Below, piece after piece: positions 59,902 through 64,000 of a stretch of 64,000 nt of DNA. Under the pieces are notes generated by a model, which was not told where the DNA came from, searched no databases, and saw nothing but the letters and a program-made list of their open reading frames with translations. This stretch comes from Lepraria neglecta (lineage: Eukaryota > Ascomycota > Lecanoromycetes > Lecanorales > Stereocaulaceae). Location of the stretch: the NCBI GenBank assembly GCA_033220425.1, contig CM065647.1, forward strand, positions 3,844,001-3,908,000. Reading direction: 5' to 3'. Made by a program: the position numbers and the translations under genes. Each line of letters opens with the position of its first letter. Within the stretch, counting starts at the first letter, position 1.

Positions 59902-60491
59902 TGCGACGATTGGATGGGTGATTAGCTGGGCAGCATAGTTCCGGTATGTCTCAATGGGTGAAAGCACGTTAGATGAAAGTGAGAGCTAGAATGAGTGAAG
60001 TGTAGAGTGAATACCGGAAGGATGCCTAAGGGAAACAATTCGTTGCCAAGACTTTCATCAGCCAAGCAGTTCGACGCTTTCAGGAGATTTTGGGGGCGAA
60101 ACTTCGCTAGTCGAGACTACAAGGCATTCTAACAGCGAAATGGAGTTTCGAAGAGGCACTTCCAGCTCTTTTCGTTATCTACGAGTACCCATAACGACCA
60201 CTGTTACTTTGTACAGTGTCGTGTGTGAAATGCTTCATTTAACAGATGCATGATTCAAATAGCTACAAGAAGAATTACGAGCAGAATCGCTAGTAGTCAT
60301 TCCTAGTAGCCATTTTCCCTAGCATACCCTCACATTCATTAATCACATATCACGATTTGAAGTCTACAATCCCCAAAAAGCCGTTCACGCATGCTCGATA
60401 CCTCCTCCCGTCCGTCTAATAGTCATTATCCTTCATTAAAGCCCTAGTAGTAGAAGATGGAGAACAGAAGAAAGAAGAAGAATCCAGTACC
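59902..60491. other. Intergenic region
   Basis: It holds the auxilin promoter and the 3' end of the Urc4-like gene. No gene seen. Confidence 0.5.
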
Positions 60492-62153
60492 TCAAAACAC
60501 AGTACCATCCGACATTATCATGATAGGAGGCCCACCGGTGTTTGGTCTTGAAACTTCTGCTAATTCTCGACCGCCCTTGAAGAAGTTAGCATGGTTGTCT
60601 GTTTATCTTGAGCGTCATGATTACTGACCTTCCAAGTCCCGGCCTCTAGCAATTGCGCCAGGCTCAATTTATCCTGCCCAGAGAGCCCTAGAATGCCATT
60701 GACCTCAACCAGCAGATCGTCCAGAAAACCCACCGTAACCGCCCTCCATTCAACAATAACATCGTCATCCGTGGAGAAAAGCGGCACAACTTCCATGTTC
60801 GGCTGTCCCTTCTGCATAGCATTATCCCTATAAGCCGCCAATCCCCTATTCGCGTCCTTATCCTTCAGTGTTAAAAGTCCAGTATCAATCAATAATCCGC
60901 CGTTCCTATACTCCGGCAGCCCAGTAAGCAATTCAGTCCCCGCGAAGTGAATCTTCATAACTTTGGTCATGGGAACCATAAGCGAGTAACAGAGCCATTG
61001 GGTAAGTTTGTGGAAGGGAACAATATTTTCCCATGGTAGGCGGGGTGGGGAGGGAGGCATCGAAGAGCAGGGCCAGGCGTCGCCAAGGGAGACGCCGTCG
61101 ATTTGTGTTCGGGTGGAGGGCCAAACGCAGGAGAGACCGTTGATGAGGACGGTCCAAAGGGTAGGGACTGTGATTATTGGGACGGAGGCGGCCTGAGTTG
61201 TTGGGTGTGAGAGAAGGTAGTCTGTACGTAACGATTAGTCGTAAATGCTTTGTCTTGGTACTGAGGTATCTTACCTAGCATATGGCCCGGCCTGCCTTCC
61301 CTGCCGAATAGTGCTGAATTCTTGAGTGCGTCTCCAAGCCTTGATAGAAGCCCAGCTCTCCCCTCCAACCCCGCGATTGGGTTATCTTCTGAGACCTGTA
61401 GGCCCCTTGCCAGTTGCTGCAAGCTCAATCTCTTCAATCCCTCAACATCCACTTGACAAGGCTCCAGCTCCTCACTCGAAAAGAATCCAGCTTTAAACAT
61501 CTCCAAGCTTGCCACTGCGAGCCCTTCACTCCGCTTGTATATCTTCCCTGACTCCTTTGATTTGTAGCTCCATTTGGTTCCAGCACCGGCATCGAGAAGG
61601 ACAGAAACGAGGAAAAGGTCGATGAGGCGGCGGGTCCGTTCTTGGACGTCGACTGATGAAGGCCATGATTGTAGGAGCTGGTCTACACGGGGCCGGCCGC
61701 CAGCTTCGAAGTGAGACCAGCGGCTATGAGCCGGGATCTTGTCATAGTCTGGGGCGTAGTCTCTCTGTTGTAAACTCATCAGTGGCTAGGCCGTTTCATT
61801 GACGAAAGACTTTGTCTCACCTTGAGTATCGAAACAAGATACGCAGCCGTCTCTCCGAATTTGCTTCCATCGACATCAAAATGAGCCAACTGGTTCCTCT
61901 TCGCGCGCTGGTAGACTAGTCCACATCTCGCTCTCACAGCAAAGATGCTCTTAAGGTATGCAGCAGGATCGAGGGTGGGGTCTGGTGGGGCAGGGAGAGA
62001 GACATCGATAGCTGACGGGGAAAAGCCAGCCGAGTTTCTAGCGGTCAGCGGTGGTGACTTCAGACCGCTGCTGGCACTCAGGCTGGAGCCGGTAGAAGAT
62101 CTGGCATCGCCGTTGGTATTGATTTTGGCATTCTTCTTGTTGAAGAGACCCAT
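60492..62153 (-). CDS. DUF1688 / Urc4-like protein (uracil catabolism)
   Basis: Exons 62153-61821, 61764-61275, 61221-60629 and 60575-60492 give 499 aa, with all phases consistent and introns of 53-56 nt. After a Ser-rich start (MGLFNKKNAKINTNG), the DUF1688 domain runs through AYLKSIFAVRARCGLVYQRA, DYDKIPAHSRWSHFEAGG, LLDAGAGTKWSYKSKESG and NPIAGLEGRAGLLSRLG. It continues with LPWENIVPFHKLTQWLCYSL and ELLTGLPEYRNGGLLIDTG, ending RPNTGGPPIMIMSDGTVF. Urc4 is one of the genes of the yeast URC pyrimidine degradation pathway; its reaction is not settled as far as I know. The gene appears intact. Confidence 0.88.
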
Positions 62154-63842
62154 AGCTAAGCGAAGCGAGGGGCAAGATGTCCCCCGCAGTCAGGAGAGCG
62201 GTACTGTGCAGGTGGCTAGTTGGTCGGTGAAACAGCTTGTGGGTATGGTAGCTGCAGAATGCAGGTCGAGAAAGTTTGGAAGGAGCTTCCTAGAAATTCA
62301 TTCATTGTATAGTGTTAGATTTCCGGCTAGTCCTTTATATCGCTACCGTACACCTCCCTCTTCCCCCTAACTCCTCCAACTGAGGAGAAGAAAAAAAAGG
62401 TTCGGCCTATCGCTCTAACTCAATTGAACTCGCGTGGCGCCTCATGCAGGTACGAGTTTTCCCGCGGTCGAATTACATCGAACAGGCCTCGAAGCTATCA
62501 CAAGCTTTTGCGCTGTCGACGACTCACGACGTTGGGGTTTGCGGAATGGGGATCTCTTCCCCGCTAGGAGCCAGCATCTTTATCTTTACCTCTCCAACGG
62601 GACAGGTCTAGGCTTTCTGCTAATGTTATAAGCGGTTTAGGGGAGTGCTACCGAATGCAACGATGGGATCCAAAGACGGCGGACACACGTGCCGGCCCTA
62701 TGTTCCTAACCCCCGAGCGAATTCGTTCGCAATCTCGCCTCCACTAGTGCCGAGATCCTTCTAATCCTCCCCAATCCTCAGACTACCCGGCGACTAAAGA
62801 TACCAGAATTACAAATACGTTGTTCATAAGCGAGACACTATCCTTACAAAGCTTGGGTCAGACCAAAAGCAGTGCGTCAAAAGCCACCTCCGTAACAGGC
62901 GTTACAAAATCCATCATCCTTGGGGGGAGTCTCAAAAATGAGATTCAGCCACTAGTGCAAAGCACACCTTCGGTACATGACCAATAAAGGCTTCTCTCAA
63001 AATGAGCAAAGCGTCACGGAGGTAATTGCAGCGATGATATCTCCCAGCCAGTACGGGGCACCAGAGAACTCTGCGATCAGACTCTTGATCTGTGCTTCAT
63101 GGACGCCAGTTTGCAGAGTTTGCCGTAAGAAGAATATTCAGCCAGCAGGCAAGATCATAATTTATGGTCATACACTAAAGCAAAGAGGGTTGACAACGCC
63201 ATTATTGAGAGCTAGGACATCCTATACGTATCGAGCTAGGCTTAGTATGTACAGAATTTTTGTTCCGTTTTTGGAAAATTGTCACCAAGTACGCAAACCT
63301 GGAGGTCAGGATGATTCGATAGCATTCGTGCCTCCCAATGGGGCTGTCGTTTCATTCCAATCTTGCGGAGCAATTGCTGTCTCATTCGTCCCTTGCACAG
63401 AGCTCGTCGTCACATTATTCCCTGGCGGAACTGGATGAAAACCTCTCGGCAAGCTACTATCGAAACCCGGTTTTGAACCAGAAACTAAGATGGCAATCGA
63501 ATTTGCCAGACCTTTTCCCATTGGCATCATCGTCATAAATTATTGAACGAGCAATGGAATCTGAAATAGGGGACATATACTCACCAACGGTCGCGCAACC
63601 AACCTCGCCCTTCCCTTGCAAACACCCGAAACTCACTCCATAGGTAGCAGGCGCATAAAAGTCCCCCCCAATATGCCACGTCACTCTTTGGAAAAGGTCC
63701 CGTGGGCCCAGCTGGCAACAATTCCGTTGGAATATCTGCAAGACTTACAATGGCCCAGGTACATGTACCTATTCATGCTCCCCGGTCAGCGATCCTGGGA
63801 AGTTGATATTGATGTGCTTGGGTGCTTGGTAAGTTTACTCAC
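62154..63842. other. Intergenic region and unresolved downstream exons
   Basis: The left part is the Urc4-like promoter and apparent non-coding DNA. From about 63770 down to 63300 the minus strand shows coding-like pieces (VTWHIGGDFYAPATYGVSFG and a Thr/Asn-rich tail) that may be further exons of the right-edge gene, but the splicing is not clear. Confidence 0.35.
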
Positions 63843-64000
63843 CAAAAGTGTATCTTCTAGGCGTTTTCATGGTCTCCATTCCCGACTTGGAGGGTCGTGC
63901 ACCGTCGCTGAGGAATTCGTACGGGACATTATCATGTGTCAGGAAATCTGTCATGTCCATGTTATCGTACGCGATCTGACAATCGTCATCGAATTTCGAG
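63843..64000 (-). CDS. Partial exon of an unidentified gene at the right edge
   Basis: The minus strand is open for about 52 codons from the window edge (DDDCQIAYDNMDMTDFLTHD and onward to PRRYTFG) and ends at a good donor (G|GTGAGT, 63842). Its start lies outside the window. Downstream pieces at 63770-63300 may follow, including a Cys-containing segment. I do not recognise the family. Confidence 0.35.

Noticed and set aside
1-64000. CRISPR arrays, rRNA or bacterial-type operons
   Set aside because: None seen. Gene structure is eukaryotic and the only regular array is the WD40 repeat.

Overview
The window looks like filamentous ascomycete (Pezizomycotina) DNA. Genes are split by 44-70 nt introns with GT..AG ends and CTAAC/CTGAC-like branch sites. 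The gene content is fungal: a non-reducing polyketide synthase, an AflR-type Zn2Cys6 regulator, a Crb2/Rad9 checkpoint protein, an auxilin-like protein and a Urc4/DUF1688 protein. I cannot name the species. No tRNA, rRNA or CRISPR was seen. Most exon limits below were set by hand from reading-frame continuity plus splice signals.

Left part (1-16 kb): an NLR-like NACHT-ankyrin gene whose 3' ankyrin tail is broken; the Crb2/Rad9 homologue; a DUF6594 membrane protein; a Pro/Gln/Tyr-rich low-complexity protein; and the relic of a CorA-like transporter. A TA-flanked inverted-repeat element (16.16-16.85 kb) lies just past the 3' end of the PKS gene.

Middle (17-44.5 kb): a probable secondary-metabolite cluster. 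A SAT-KS-AT-PT-ACP-ACP-R polyketide synthase (no C-methyltransferase, reductive-release terminus) diverges from an O-methyltransferase. These are followed by a glutathione S-transferase (with a dead second copy beside it), an MFS monocarboxylate-type transporter, a Prx5-type peroxiredoxin, an FAD monooxygenase broken at a homopolymer, a small conserved protein, an AflR-like regulator with a MITE-like element in its promoter, a GC-rich dehydrogenase relic, a DUF3431 protein and an NmrA-like NAD(P)-binding protein. The inferred logic: the PKS makes an aromatic polyketide and releases it as an aldehyde; the methyltransferase and monooxygenase tailor it; GST, peroxiredoxin and the transporter handle reactive products or export; the AflR-like protein controls the set. 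The product is unknown.

Right part (45-64 kb): a single spliced reading frame joins eight near-identical WD40 repeats, a zinc-finger-like motif, a degenerate D-2-hydroxyacid dehydrogenase, a cytochrome b5 domain and a fungal membrane module. Next come an inverted-repeat element, two decaying membrane-protein genes (rhodopsin-like, and a fungal multi-pass family), a degenerate minisatellite, the housekeeping-type auxilin and Urc4 genes, and a partial gene at the right edge. Gene decay is concentrated at 1-5 kb, 15 kb, 27 kb, 41 kb and 51-56 kb, between sound genes.
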